Part shown: piece after piece, positions 44,368 to 53,368 of the stretch
Layout: the number at the start of each line of letters is the position of its first letter
How positions within the stretch are numbered: position 1 is the first letter of the stretch
Assembly (NCBI GenBank): GCA_963841695.1
Contig: CAWJDQ010000002.1
Location: 744,001-808,000, forward strand
Source of the DNA: RYN-230 sp963841695
Lineage (GTDB): Bacteria; Actinomycetota; Actinomycetes; Streptosporangiales; Streptosporangiaceae
DNA: 64,000 nt
Reading direction: 5' to 3'
Made by a program: the position numbers and the translations under genes
The notes under the pieces: generated by a model
What the model was told of the DNA's origin: nothing
What the model saw: only the letters and a program-made list of their open reading frames with translations
The model's database searches: none

Positions 44368-45027
44368 TCAGCTCGGCTGGGGCACGATGCGGATGTAGGG
44401 CCGGGGCGCCTTCCAGCCCTCCGGGTAGATCGTCTTGGCCTCGTCATCGGAAACCGACCCGGAGATGATCACATCCTCACCCGGCTTCCAGTTGACCGGC
44501 GTGGCGACCCGGTGCTTGGCCGTCAGCTGGAGCGAGTCGATCACCCGGAGAACCTCGTCGAAGTTGCGGCCGGTGGTCATCGGGTAGATGAGGATCAGCT
44601 TCACCTTCTTGTCCGGGCCGACGACGAAGACGTTGCGCACCGTCTGGTTATCGGCTGGCGTCCGGTTCGCCGGGTCGCCCGTGGTGCTGGCCGGCAGCAT
44701 CCCGTACAGCTTCGAGACGTTGAAATCGCTATCGGCGATGATGGGATAGTTAGGCGCGACTCCCTGTGTCTCCTGGATATCGCTCGCCCACTGCTCGTGC
44801 TTTCCCGTCGGGTCAACCGAGAGACCGATGATCTTCACGTTCCGCCGGTCAAACTCGGGCTTGATCTTGGCCATATAGCCGAGCTCGGTCGTGCAGACGG
44901 GCGTGAAGTCCTTCGGGTGCGAGAACAGGACCGCCCACGAGTCACCGATCCACTCATGGAAGTTGATCGGCCCCTCAGTCGTCTCGGCCGTGAAGTCCGG
45001 GGCGGTGTCCCCAATCGCGAGAGCCAT
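44368..45027 (-). CDS. 1-Cys peroxiredoxin (Prx6/AhpC-TSA family)
   Basis: A 219-residue protein. The peroxidatic Cys is Cys45 in HPKDFTPVCTTELGYM. GLSVDPTGKHEQWASDI and a long C-terminal domain with VATPVNWKPGEDVII are typical of the Prx6 group. It reduces peroxides with an external thiol. The GGAGG-type site lies just before the ATG. It is convergent with the DUF2007 gene. Confidence 0.93.
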   Translation of the reverse strand: MALAIGDTAPDFTAETTEGPINFHEWIGDSWAVLFSHPKDFTPVCTTELGYMAKIKPEFDRRNVKIIGLSVDPTGKHEQWASDIQETQGVAPNYPIIADSDFNVSKLYGMLPASTTGDPANRTPADNQTVRNVFVVGPDKKVKLILIYPMTTGRNFDEVLRVIDSLQLTAKHRVATPVNWKPGEDVIISGSVSDDEAKTIYPEGWKAPRPYIRIVPQPS

Positions 45028-45061
45028 GTTTCTCCTCCGAGTTTCCGTTCTCTGGTTTCTG

Positions 45062-45241
45062 CTACCGCCAGCGCCGTGCCTGCCGCGCTGCGTTTAGCAC
45101 TTCGCTCAGGTTCCGGCAGGCAACGCCGGGACCGGGCCCGTTCATCATCGTCCCTGCGGCTCCGGCACCGCAATCGTGCGGGATCAGGCGGCCGGGCTCA
45201 TTCCCGGCGATGACCGGAATCACCTGGTCGGCCAGGATCAT
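45062..45241 (-). CDS. Possible 59-residue protein or gene remnant
   Basis: ATG 45241 encodes MILADQVIPVIAGNEPGRLI, PHDCGAGAAGTMMNGPG and ends QARRWR just upstream of the peroxiredoxin ATG. The composition is protein-like and the frame is preceded by stop codons, so this may be the 3' remnant of a lost gene or a short leader protein. No family recognised. Confidence 0.25.
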   Translation of the reverse strand: MILADQVIPVIAGNEPGRLIPHDCGAGAAGTMMNGPGPGVACRNLSEVLNAARQARRWR

Positions 45242-45653
45242 CGGGTACTCCTTGGCGAGGCCTCAGCTAGGCCGGCCGGCGGCCAGCCCGGCGGGCCCGG
45301 CCGGCTCAGGACGAGTTGGCTGGTCACCGCGAGACGGTTTCCCTTCTTGATGATCAAATTAGTAGGTATTTAAGCACGTGTCCACCCGGGCACCGCAGAG
45401 GACGGGCGTGGCGCCGATCGCGGGCGGCCGGCCGCCTGGTGCCGGCCGGCGGCCGGTGCCCCCCGGGCCGAGCCGGGCCGGGCCGTCGGGGCGGGAGGGG
45501 CAGGCTGGTGCACCGTCAAAGCGGACAATGCCACCGACTCCGCGGCATCCGCACAATGTTGGGGTTTCCGGGTACGCCTGCCCCGCGTCCGGGGCACGTA
45601 CCCGGACCGCTTACTCTCAGATCACCACTGGATTAGGCTGGGATAAAGGAACG
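45242..45653. other. Gene-free stretch with a strong palindrome
   Basis: The interval upstream of the Lsr2-like small gene has an AT-rich patch near 45350-45375 (possible promoter) and the perfect 14-bp palindrome GGCGGCCGGCCGCC at 45423-45436, followed by a near copy. No gene is supportable. Confidence 0.4.
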
Positions 45654-45920
45654 ATGGCTACCCTGACTCAAGTAACGCTCACCTGTGATGTCTGCGGCAA
45701 GGCAAAGGACATCCAGACCCGCACGATTGGGCTGGACGGCGCGACGTATGAGATAGACCTTTGCCCGAAGGATTATAAGGGTCTCAGTCAGGCCGCGGCA
45801 GAATATGTATCGAATGCCCGGGCGACCACCGCCCGGCCGGCCCCCGCGGAAACGGGAACCGGGCAGGCTCCGGGGCCGACACCGCTGCCGTCCGTAACTG
45901 GGCCAAGGCCTCCGGGATGA
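45654..45920 (+). CDS. Small Cys-containing protein with Lsr2-like N-terminus
   Basis: An 88-residue protein from ATG 45654 after AAAGGA. It reads TQVTLTCDVCGKAKDIQTRT, then IGLDGATYEIDLCPKDYKG, with three Cys. The second stretch matches the Lsr2 dimerisation strand pattern (F/IGLDGxxYEIDL). The C-terminus is Ala/Pro-rich and lacks Lsr2's DNA-binding RGR motif. It could bind zinc or interfere with Lsr2 by pairing (speculative). Confidence 0.55.
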   Translation: MATLTQVTLTCDVCGKAKDIQTRTIGLDGATYEIDLCPKDYKGLSQAAAEYVSNARATTARPAPAETGTGQAPGPTPLPSVTGPRPPG

Positions 45921-46337
45921 AGATTTCCGACCGGGGCCGCGTCCCGGCCGCCATCTTCCGTGACTACCAGGCGTCCCACTAACCCGGCTCCGTAATCACT
46001 CCCCGGCGGCCCGTAACGGGATGGGAAAGGCCTGCCCTGGAACGCTGCCGTTCCGGCCCCGGGACCCGGCGACGGGCAGGCCCGCCCGCGTGGGCGGCGC
46101 CAGGCTGGCCTGCAGCCGGAGGGCCGGGACTCGCAGCGCCCTCCTCGTAGTCTTCCCCGGCGAACAGCGCCCGCCGGCAGGATCGCCCGGGCGCCGGGCA
46201 CCGGAACCCGGGCACCGGGCCGCACCGGCCTGGGCTTGGCCGGTCCTGCGATGTCGTTCCGCCCGCCCTGGCTTGACGTAGCTGATAACACGTACCTATC
46301 ATAGTGATATCAGTTTTGCGAGCCTGAGGAGGGCTCC
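45921..46337. other. Gene-free stretch
   Basis: About 415 bp. The sequence near 46275-46320 (TAACACGTACCTATCATAGT) is AT-rich and is the likely promoter of the small membrane protein that follows. Nothing else stands out. Confidence 0.4.
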
Positions 46338-46610
46338 ATGGACGCTTCAGCCGGCAGTGGTTTTCTAACCTGGATCCACCGCAAAACCTCACGACGCATG
46401 AACACTTACACGGCGTACAGCATCGGGACCTTCATCGCCTGGGCAGTGATCTGGGCGATCCTCGGCTTCATTGAGAAGAAAGTGGCTCTGGGCTATATCT
46501 TCGCGATCTTCTTCGGGTGGTGCATCGGGTGGCTCTCGGCCACGATCGCCCGGGCCGTCTATCCGCCCCCGAAGAAGGTGTATCTGACCGGAGGCCCGCG
46601 GCAAAAATGA
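46338..46610 (+). CDS. Small two-helix membrane protein, 90 residues
   Basis: ATG 46338 follows GAGGAGGGCTCC. The protein has a basic start (WIHRKTSRRMNTYTAYS), two helices (FIAWAVIWAILGF and LGYIFAIFFGWCIGWLSATI) and a short tail YPPPKKVYLTGG. GC is lower than that of neighbours. No family is recognised. It precedes the large three-part membrane protein by about 210 bp. Confidence 0.6.
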   Translation: MDASAGSGFLTWIHRKTSRRMNTYTAYSIGTFIAWAVIWAILGFIEKKVALGYIFAIFFGWCIGWLSATIARAVYPPPKKVYLTGGPRQK

Positions 46611-46823
46611 CGGCCACCAGAGCAATCGCCGCCGCTCTGGGACTCAGGCGCACAGGAGGCAGGCGCGGTGGCGGCCATTGTGGCCGCCACCGCTTCCTGT
46701 CCCGGGCCGCGGGCCGGTTCCCGCGGCAACTGGTCCTTTCCGGCCTGCCGCTCCCGGGGCTCTCACCGGTACTCTCAGCCTGAGGCGGCCGGCGCGGCAC
46801 GCGTGAAGGGCAGTGGGTCCTGT

Positions 46824-49271
46824 ATGGGGGAAAACCTCGTGGCGCCTGCGGGTGTGCTTCCCAGGCCGGATCTGGTGCAGGGCTGGCGCTCGCTGTTGTT
46901 CGCTCCGGTCGGCGACGGCCAGCGGCGGCGCCGCGGGAGTGACGGGGCGCGGCTGGCCGCGGCCGCCCTCGCCCTGGCGTGCTGCATCCTGGTCATCCAC
47001 TATGACTCCCGCATCGACCGGGCCATCAGCCAGGTCATTCATCCGCCGCCGCGCAGCATCACCTGGCTGGTGACGGTGGTGTACGACGCGGGCGGGATCG
47101 GCGTCACGATCCTGCTGCTGGCCCTGGCCCTGGTCGCGCGCCGCTGGCTGGTCGCCCGGGATATCGCGCTGAGTGCGGTCATCGCCGCGGTGGTGAGCGG
47201 GATCCTCACCGTGGTCCTCGGGAGCAGGGGCGGCCGGCCACCGGGAATCGTGATCCACGGCTACATCATGCGTTTCCCGGTCCTGCAGATCGCCCTCTTC
47301 ATGGCCGTGGCGACCGCCGCGCTGCCGTATCTGGCCCGGGGCGTGCAGCGCCTGATCGAGATTTTCATTGCCCTGGTGGCGATGGCCTCAGCGGCCGGAG
47401 GTCACGGGCTGCCGGTCAATGTCCTCGGCAGCCTGGCCATCGGCTGGGGCGCCACCGCGGTGGTCAGGCTGGTCTTCGGGTCGCCGCTCGGGCTGCCCTC
47501 GATTGAGGATGTGCGCGCGCTGCTCGGCGAGCTCGGCATCCGCCCGGGGACCCTGCGGCCGGCGCAACGGCAGGTCTGGGGGGTGGCGAAGTACCAGGGA
47601 ACCGTGCTGGATCAGGGAGATTCCCCCGGCGGGCGCATCGGTATCGCGGTCTACGGCCGGGACGCCGCCGACGCCAAGCTGCTCACCAAGGTGGGCCGGT
47701 TCCTGTTCTACCGGGACTCCGGGCCGAGCCTCACGCTGACCCGCCTTCAGCAGGTGGAACACGAGGCTTATCTCACCATGCGGGCGGGCCAGGCCGGCGT
47801 GGCCGTGCCGGGGATCCTGGAGGCAGGCACGGCCGGGTCATCCGGGGACGCCCTGCTCGTCTCGAGTTTGCCGTACGGGTCGACGCTGTCGGATGCGGAT
47901 GCCGCCAGTATCAGCGACGCCACCCTGGATGGCCTCTACCGCCATCTGCTGGCCCTCCGGCGGGCGCGCATCGCGCACGGCGCGATGAGTGGCGACGTGC
48001 TGCTGACCGACCCGGCAGCGGAGACCCTCGTGCTGGCGGACTTCCGCAACGCCACGTCGAACGCGTCGCTGTACCAGCTCGATCGCGACATGGCCGGGGC
48101 CATTGCGGCGACGGCCGTGGCGGTCGGCGCGGAACGGGCCGCGGCCAGCGCGGCCAGGTGCCTGGATGCGGAAACGCTGGCCGGCGCGCTGCAGCATCTC
48201 CACCGGGCTGGCCTGGACCCCGCGCTCAGCCGCCCGCTGCGGAGCCAGCGTGCGCTGCTGGAGGATGTCCGGCAACGCGCCGCGCAGGCCAAGTCGATCG
48301 ACGTGCCCAAGCTGGTGGAGCCCCGCCGGGTGAGCTGGCCGACGTTGATCATGGTGGTCGGCACGCTCATCGGCGGCTGGGCCCTGGTCGGCGTGCTCAT
48401 CGACGTCTCCAAGTCCTTCGACACCGTGCTCGGCGCTCACTGGCTCTGGGTCATCCTGGCGTTCGTCCTGGCCCAGCTGGCCTTTGTGGCGTCGGCCCTG
48501 GAGGGAGTCGGCAGCGTCGCCGGGGCCCTCCCGTTCGGCCGGGTGGTGGCGGTCGAGGTCGCCAACTCCTTCAGCGCGCTGGCCGGCGGGACAGCGGCCG
48601 TCTTCGCCACCCGGGTGCGCTTTTTCCAGCGGCAGGGTTACGACGCGTCGGTGGCGCTCAGCTCGGGCGCCATCATGGCTACCTCCAGCTGGATCGCGAT
48701 CGCGGTGCTGTTCCTCGTGTCGCTGCCGTTCGCCTGGGGGTCCCTCGACCTCGAGGCCACCCCCCAGTCGGGCGGGGACTCGAAACTGGTCTGGATCATC
48801 CTGGCCGTCGTCGTGCTGGTCGCTCTGGTCGCCGGGCTCGCCCTGGCCGTGCCCCGGCTCCGCCGGCTGGCGGCCAGCAAGCTGCGCCCTAAGGCGCGCG
48901 ACATCTGGCGCAACCTCAAAGAAGTGGCCAGCTCCCCGCGCAAGCTCGTGCTGCTGGTGGGAGGCTCGTTTGCGCAGGAACTGGTGGTGGCCATGGCCCT
49001 GTCCGTTTCGCTGCGGGCCTTCGATGACCACCTGCGGCTGCCCACCCTGATCGTGGTCATCACGCTGGCCGGGATCATCGGAGGGGTCTCGCCGTCCCCA
49101 GGCGGCATGGGAGTGGTCGAGGCGGGCTTGATCCTCGGCCTCACCGCGGCGGGTGTCTCCGAGGCCGACGCCACCGCCGCGGTCTTCATCCAGCGCCTGT
49201 TCACCTCGTACCTGCCGCCCATCTGGGGCTGGGTCGCGCTGGTGTGGATGCGAAAGCGGGAGTACCTGTGA
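46824..49271 (+). CDS. Large membrane protein: PAP2-like, kinase-like and UPF0104 domains
   Basis: An 815-residue protein with three parts. Residues about 45-220 have six helices arranged like PAP2 phosphatases but with few of their His/Arg residues. Residues about 225-500 are soluble and kinase-like (GVAVPGILEAG, HGAMSGDVLLTDPAAETLVLADFRNAT; the usual HGDLHxxNxL and DF-G positions are degenerate). The C-terminal third carries nine or so helices with the UPF0104 pattern (GGTAAVFATRVRFFQRQGYD, GIIGGVSPSPGGMGVVEAGL). Relatives are annotated as LPG-synthase-like in mycobacteria and actinomycetes. A role in envelope lipid transfer is plausible but not shown. A GTG at 46803 is an alternative start. 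Confidence 0.7.
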   Translation: MGENLVAPAGVLPRPDLVQGWRSLLFAPVGDGQRRRRGSDGARLAAAALALACCILVIHYDSRIDRAISQVIHPPPRSITWLVTVVYDAGGIGVTILLLALALVARRWLVARDIALSAVIAAVVSGILTVVLGSRGGRPPGIVIHGYIMRFPVLQIALFMAVATAALPYLARGVQRLIEIFIALVAMASAAGGHGLPVNVLGSLAIGWGATAVVRLVFGSPLGLPSIEDVRALLGELGIRPGTLRPAQRQVWGVAKYQGTVLDQGDSPGGRIGIAVYGRDAADAKLLTKVGRFLFYRDSGPSLTLTRLQQVEHEAYLTMRAGQAGVAVPGILEAGTAGSSGDALLVSSLPYGSTLSDADAASISDATLDGLYRHLLALRRARIAHGAMSGDVLLTDPAAETLVLADFRNATSNASLYQLDRDMAGAIAATAVAVGAERAAASAARCLDAETLAGALQHLHRAGLDPALSRPLRSQRALLEDVRQRAAQAKSIDVPKLVEPRRVSWPTLIMVVGTLIGGWALVGVLIDVSKSFDTVLGAHWLWVILAFVLAQLAFVASALEGVGSVAGALPFGRVVAVEVANSFSALAGGTAAVFATRVRFFQRQGYDASVALSSGAIMATSSWIAIAVLFLVSLPFAWGSLDLEATPQSGGDSKLVWIILAVVVLVALVAGLALAVPRLRRLAASKLRPKARDIWRNLKEVASSPRKLVLLVGGSFAQELVVAMALSVSLRAFDDHLRLPTLIVVITLAGIIGGVSPSPGGMGVVEAGLILGLTAAGVSEADATAAVFIQRLFTSYLPPIWGWVALVWMRKREYL

Positions 49272-49415
49272 GTGCCGCGGGCCGCGGGCCGGACGTGGTT
49301 CACCGGGGGGGCCGCACGGTCCGTTCCGGCCCCCCCGCCCCGCACGCGTAGACTCGGTCTCCTGGGGATCGGTTTTTGTGCTTCACAGCTGGTCGCCAGA
49401 CGCCCAGGGGGGGTT

Positions 49416-50243
49416 ATGAGCGAAGTCCATCGTGCCGCGCAGCAGGCTGTCCCGGACCGGGCGGCGCCGGCCCGGATCTACGACTACTTGTTAGGCGGCC
49501 AGAACAATTTCCAGGTCGACCGGGACGCCGCCGAGCGGATCACCGCCCTGGTGCCCGAACTGCGCGATTGCGCGTGGGCCAACCGCGGTTTTCACCAGCG
49601 GGCGGCGAAGTGGATAGCCGAGCGCGGCGTCCGCCAGTTCATCGACATCGGCTCCGGGCTGCCGACGGTCGGCAACACGCACGAGGTGGTCCATCAGGTC
49701 GACCCCGCGTGCCGGGTGGTCTACGTGGACAACGACCCGATGGTCCGTGAGCACGCCACGGCCATGCTGGATGACGAGGACACGGTCCGGGTCATCCTGG
49801 CTGACCTCCGCGACCCGGATGCCGTCCTGGCCCACCCGGACCTGCGGGCGCTGATCGACTTCAGCCAGCCGGCCGGGCTGCTGATGACCGCGGTGGTCCA
49901 TTTCGTGGGCGACGAGTCCGACCCCTGGGGGCTGCTGGCCCGCTACACCGGCGCCCTGGCTCCCGGCAGCTACCTGTCCCTGTCGCACCTGAGCGATGAC
50001 CACAAGCCGCCCCGGGCCGTGGCCGAGTTCCGCCGGGTCTTCGACCACGCCACCGAGCAGATGCACTTTCGTTCCAGACGCGACGTGGAACGCCTGTTCG
50101 CCGGCCTGGACCTCGTGTCGCCGCGGCACCCGGACGGCGGGAGCCAGCTCGACTACGCCGGGGACTGGGGTGCTGAGGACCTGGCCCTGTCCGACAGCGA
50201 CGGCTCACGCTGGCTCTACTGCGGGGTCGGCCGCCGCCGGTAA
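49416..50243 (+). CDS. SAM-dependent methyltransferase, PF04672 (DUF574) family, copy 1
   Basis: A 275-residue protein from ATG 49416 after a run of G. RIYDYLLGGQNNFQVDRDAAE is the family hallmark, and FIDIGSGLPTVGNTHEVV is the SAM-binding loop. The acidic VVYVDNDPMVREHA, LIDFSQPAGLLMTAVVHFV and a C-terminal YCGVGRR complete it. The substrate of these enzymes is unknown. They occur in many copies in antibiotic-producing actinomycetes. Two more copies are in this window. Confidence 0.92.
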   Translation: MSEVHRAAQQAVPDRAAPARIYDYLLGGQNNFQVDRDAAERITALVPELRDCAWANRGFHQRAAKWIAERGVRQFIDIGSGLPTVGNTHEVVHQVDPACRVVYVDNDPMVREHATAMLDDEDTVRVILADLRDPDAVLAHPDLRALIDFSQPAGLLMTAVVHFVGDESDPWGLLARYTGALAPGSYLSLSHLSDDHKPPRAVAEFRRVFDHATEQMHFRSRRDVERLFAGLDLVSPRHPDGGSQLDYAGDWGAEDLALSDSDGSRWLYCGVGRRR

Positions 50244-50262
50244 TCACCGCCCGCCGCGCCGG

Positions 50263-50862
50263 TCACCAGACGAGCGGGACGAGGCGCTTACGTTGCGAGG
50301 CGTAGCTCCGGTACCCGTCGCCGAGGGTGGCGAGCAGCGCGTTCTCCTCGACGTGGATGCGCCACAGGATCAGGGTCAACGGCACCACGAGCACACCAGC
50401 CAGGCCGGCCCAGTTCGCGGAGGCCAGGCCGAGACCGGCCGAGGCCAGCAGGATTCCGGTATAGCTGGGATGGCGCAGCAGTCGATAGGGGCCGTTGGCG
50501 ACCACCTGCTGGTCGGAGCTGACCATCACGATGAACGTGAAGTACTGGCCCAGCGCCTTGAATGACCACCCGCGCAGCACCAGCCCGGCGATCAGGATCA
50601 CCAGGCCGGCAGCGAAGGCTACGGCGCCCGGCCGTATCGTGGCCTGCGGGACGAGACGCGGGGCGAGGTACAGCACGACGTTCGTGGCGGCGATCGCGCC
50701 GGCCACCGTGGCGGCCCAGAGGCTTCGCCGGCCAATCGTGATCGCACCTTTCCGTGCGGCCAGGCCCTGGGAGGCCTCGCTGAGTTCCATCGCTCCCCAG
50801 GCCAGGATGACAATAAGGATCAGCAGACCGGCGACGTGGTTGGTGTCGTAGTAGGGCCTCAT
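50263..50862 (-). CDS. Isoprenylcysteine carboxyl methyltransferase-like membrane protein
   Basis: A 199-residue protein with about five helices. The SAM-binding ICMT/PEMT motif is QVVANGPYRLLRHPSYTGILLASAGLGL, followed by IHVEENALLATLGDGYRSYA. Bacterial members methylate lipids or other membrane substrates. It precedes a TetR regulator gene on the same strand by 13 bp, so they are probably in one operon with the regulator first. Confidence 0.85.
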   Translation of the reverse strand: MRPYYDTNHVAGLLILIVILAWGAMELSEASQGLAARKGAITIGRRSLWAATVAGAIAATNVVLYLAPRLVPQATIRPGAVAFAAGLVILIAGLVLRGWSFKALGQYFTFIVMVSSDQQVVANGPYRLLRHPSYTGILLASAGLGLASANWAGLAGVLVVPLTLILWRIHVEENALLATLGDGYRSYASQRKRLVPLVW

Positions 50863-50875
50863 CGCTTCCTCCTGG

Positions 50876-51535
50876 CTACGTTATGGGTGACGCGCCGCTC
50901 ACTGGCTCCCCGGGCCGGGTGGCGATATGGAACAGGTCCGCTAGCTCGCGGGCATGGTGCCCGACGTCGAATCCGGGATCGCGGGCGAGCTGCGGTGACA
51001 CGGCGTCGAGGGCGGCGCGGATAGCCATCGCCATGACCTGCGGGTCAAAGTCGGCCCGGAACGCGCCGGTGCGCTGGAAGTGGATGAGCAGCCGCCGGAG
51101 CGCGGCCACCCCGGCGTCGCGGATCGAGAAGTCGTAGAGCGGGCGGCCGTCGGCACCCCGGGCGTTGAGGGCGATCTCGACGATCGCGACCACGTGGTTA
51201 CGGTGCTCGCGCATGAAGGCGAGCTGGGCCTCGATGTAGGTCCTGAGCATGCCCGCGCCGGTCGGCTCGGCCTCGAGCCGGGGGACCAGGTACGCCCGGC
51301 CCTTCTCGATCAGCTCGGAGACCAGTTCCCTGATGAGGTCGTCCTTGCCCTCGAAGTGGTAGCAGATCACCCCCTTGCTGGTACCTGCCCGCTCGGCGAT
51401 ACGGGCCAGGGATGCCTGGCCGTAACCCAGCTCGGCGATGGTGTCGATGGCGGCCACCATGATCTGCGCCCGGCGTGCGGTCTCGATGAAGGTCCGGTCC
51501 CTGGCTGGACCAGCTGGCTCAACTTCTGACCGCAT
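50876..51535 (-). CDS. TetR-family transcriptional regulator
   Basis: A 219-residue protein. RAQIMVAAIDTIAELGYGQASLARIAERAGTSKGVICYHFEGK is the DNA-binding domain; the rest is a helical effector domain of the TetR_C type. It is the first gene of the two-gene operon with the ICMT-like enzyme. A perfect 20-bp palindrome spans its start codon, indicating autorepression. Confidence 0.88.
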   Translation of the reverse strand: MRSEVEPAGPARDRTFIETARRAQIMVAAIDTIAELGYGQASLARIAERAGTSKGVICYHFEGKDDLIRELVSELIEKGRAYLVPRLEAEPTGAGMLRTYIEAQLAFMREHRNHVVAIVEIALNARGADGRPLYDFSIRDAGVAALRRLLIHFQRTGAFRADFDPQVMAMAIRAALDAVSPQLARDPGFDVGHHARELADLFHIATRPGEPVSGASPIT

Positions 51536-51543
51536 GGTCAGAA
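51524..51543. promoter_or_regulatory. Palindrome TTCTGACC-GCAT-GGTCAGAA at a TetR start codon
   Basis: Exact 8-bp arms with a 4-bp centre that includes the ATG complement (51533-51535). Binding here would block translation start and the promoter. A further GACCGGTC half is 8 bp upstream. Such placement is typical of TetR autoregulation. Confidence 0.65.
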
Positions 51544-51607
51544 AATAACACGACCGGTCAAGACGCGCTATCCCGCGGGGGCGGCTGGGGCTCGTTACGC
51601 TGCCCGG

Positions 51608-52345
51608 GTGAGGACCGCCAGTCAGCAGGCCCGGTGGACCCGCGGCCTGCTGCGCTGCGGGGTAATCGCCGGCCCGCTCTTCGTCGCCGCGTTCCTGGCC
51701 GAGGGGGCCACCCGGGACGGCTACCGGCCCGGGCGGCATCCGGTGAGCTCGCTCGCGCTCGGGCCGGGCGGCTGGACCCAGGCCGCGAACTTCGCCGTGA
51801 CCGGCACGTTGTTCCTGGCCAGCGCCGCAGGCCTGGCGCGGGCCGGCGATCCCGTGACCGGCCGCCGGGCGGTGCCGGCGCTGATCGGCGCGGCCGGCGC
51901 GGGGCTCATCGGCGCGGCCGTGTTCACCACCGATCCGGTCAGCGGTTACCCGCCGGGCACCCCTGACGCGCCCGCGGAACCCAGCCCCGCCGGCCTCGCG
52001 CACAATCTGGCCGCGATCCCCGTCTTCGCCGGCCTGCCCGCCGCCGCGCTGGCCTGCGGCTGGCGAGCCTCGCGGGCCGGCCAGCGCGGGTTCGGGCTCT
52101 ACAGCGCGGGCACCGCCGTCACCATGCCGGCCACCATGGTCGTGGCCGGCGCGGGCTTCGGGCAGTCCCCGCGGCTGGTGAATCGGGCCGGGCTGGCCCA
52201 GCGGGCCAGCATCATCATCGGCTTCGGCTGGCTCAGTGCTGTGTCCGCACGGGCCCTGTCGGCCCGGGCCCTGCCGGCCCGGGCCCTGTCCGCGCGGGCC
52301 TCGCGCGCCGGGCCCGGCGCCACCGCCGGCGGGCGACGTCGATGA
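51608..52345 (+). CDS. DUF998 membrane protein
   Basis: A 245-residue membrane protein starting GTG 51608. It has six helices and the DUF998 elements YRPGRHPVSSLALGPGGWTQ and AVFTTDPVSGYPPGTP. It is of complete length. The last 40 residues are the repeat ARALSARALPARALSARAS, produced by a 15-bp tandem repeat that also encodes the end of the convergent gene, so this tail is probably recent. Confidence 0.8.
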   Translation: MRTASQQARWTRGLLRCGVIAGPLFVAAFLAEGATRDGYRPGRHPVSSLALGPGGWTQAANFAVTGTLFLASAAGLARAGDPVTGRRAVPALIGAAGAGLIGAAVFTTDPVSGYPPGTPDAPAEPSPAGLAHNLAAIPVFAGLPAAALACGWRASRAGQRGFGLYSAGTAVTMPATMVVAGAGFGQSPRLVNRAGLAQRASIIIGFGWLSAVSARALSARALPARALSARASRAGPGATAGGRRR

Positions 52346-53244
52346 TCACCACGGCCGCGATCACGGCGGCCTCGATGACGACGGTGTGCCGCAGGACGGG
52401 CAGGTCCACCGGGTCCAGCATCGAACCGAGCCCCAGGCTCATCGGCCCGCCCCGGGTGCGCGGGCCTCGCGCGCCGAGGATCACCCGGCCGTCGCGGACG
52501 ACCACGCCGCCCGGCGGCCGGGCCGGGAGGTGGGTGCCCGGCGCCACCGTCGGGCCCGGGCCGTGCGGACCGTCGCCCAGGCTGCCCGGCGCGAGGTGGT
52601 GCCAGGTCAGGCCGAGGAGCACGACCACCGCGACGGCCAGCGCCGCCGCCGCCAGCTGCCGCAGGAATCTCACCCGGGCCGCCGGCCGCCGGCCAGCTCA
52701 GCAGCCTGCGCCCGACCCTGGCGATCCATCTCCAGCGCAGCGCGACATGAACCGGAACCAGCCCGAGGGTTACCTCCGCGGTGAGAACGTGCAGCCTGGC
52801 CCAGAACGGCTCGCCCAGCGGGGTGATGCCCAGGTCAGGCAGCGCCACCCGGGAGATCAGCAGGCCGGAGGCCACGCACAGGGTCATGGCGGCCAGCAGC
52901 GCCAGGTTGACCAGCCAGATGACCTTGTCGGGTCCGCGCGGGCGCAGCAGCCTGCCCGTGGTGCGGGTCACCCAGTCCCAGTGCAGGGTCAGGTGGAGCA
53001 GCAGGGCCAGTCCGAGCCCGATGCCCAGCCATTCATGGATCCCGATCCCGGTGAATCCGTAACTGTAGGCCAGCGTGAACCCGAGCAGCAGGATCGCGTC
53101 GAACCAGAAGTCCAGCCGGGTGCGGGCCGCGACCCGGCGCCGGCGGCCGGCCACCGGGGCCGCGTCACCCGGGGCCGCGTCACCCGGGGCCGCGTCACCC
53201 GCGTCACCCGGGGAAGTCACCGGGCGGCCGTCCACCACAGGCAT
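52233..53244 (-). pseudogene. DUF4405 (cytochrome b561-like) membrane protein, frameshifted
   Basis: About 335 residues after reconstruction. The N-terminus carries a GDAAP repeat, then four helices with DUF4405 features (RLDFWFDAILLLGFTLAYS, HEWLGIGLGLALLLHLTLHW, FWARLHVLTAEVTLGLVPVHVALRW), whose paired His could bind haem. One extra G near 52690 shifts the frame after LLSWPAA. Reading resumes as ARVRFLRQLAAAALAVAVVV and a further helix, ending at 52233. It overlaps the convergent DUF998 gene by 113 bp. ATG 53244 is chosen; 53280 is possible. Confidence 0.62.
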
Positions 53245-53368
53245 CACCCTCCCGCTCGCCGCGCCTGCCTGCCTGACCATCGTGGACTGAGGGCGGGCGG
53301 CGCGCCATGGACCGGCACCCACAGACCTGGTAGGCCTGCACCTACTCGCCAGCCGGCCGCGCGACCGC

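Noticed and set aside
53150..53215. GC-rich repeats as a regulatory array
   Set aside because: They lie in the reading frame of the DUF4405 protein and encode a GDAAP repeat, so coding slippage explains them.
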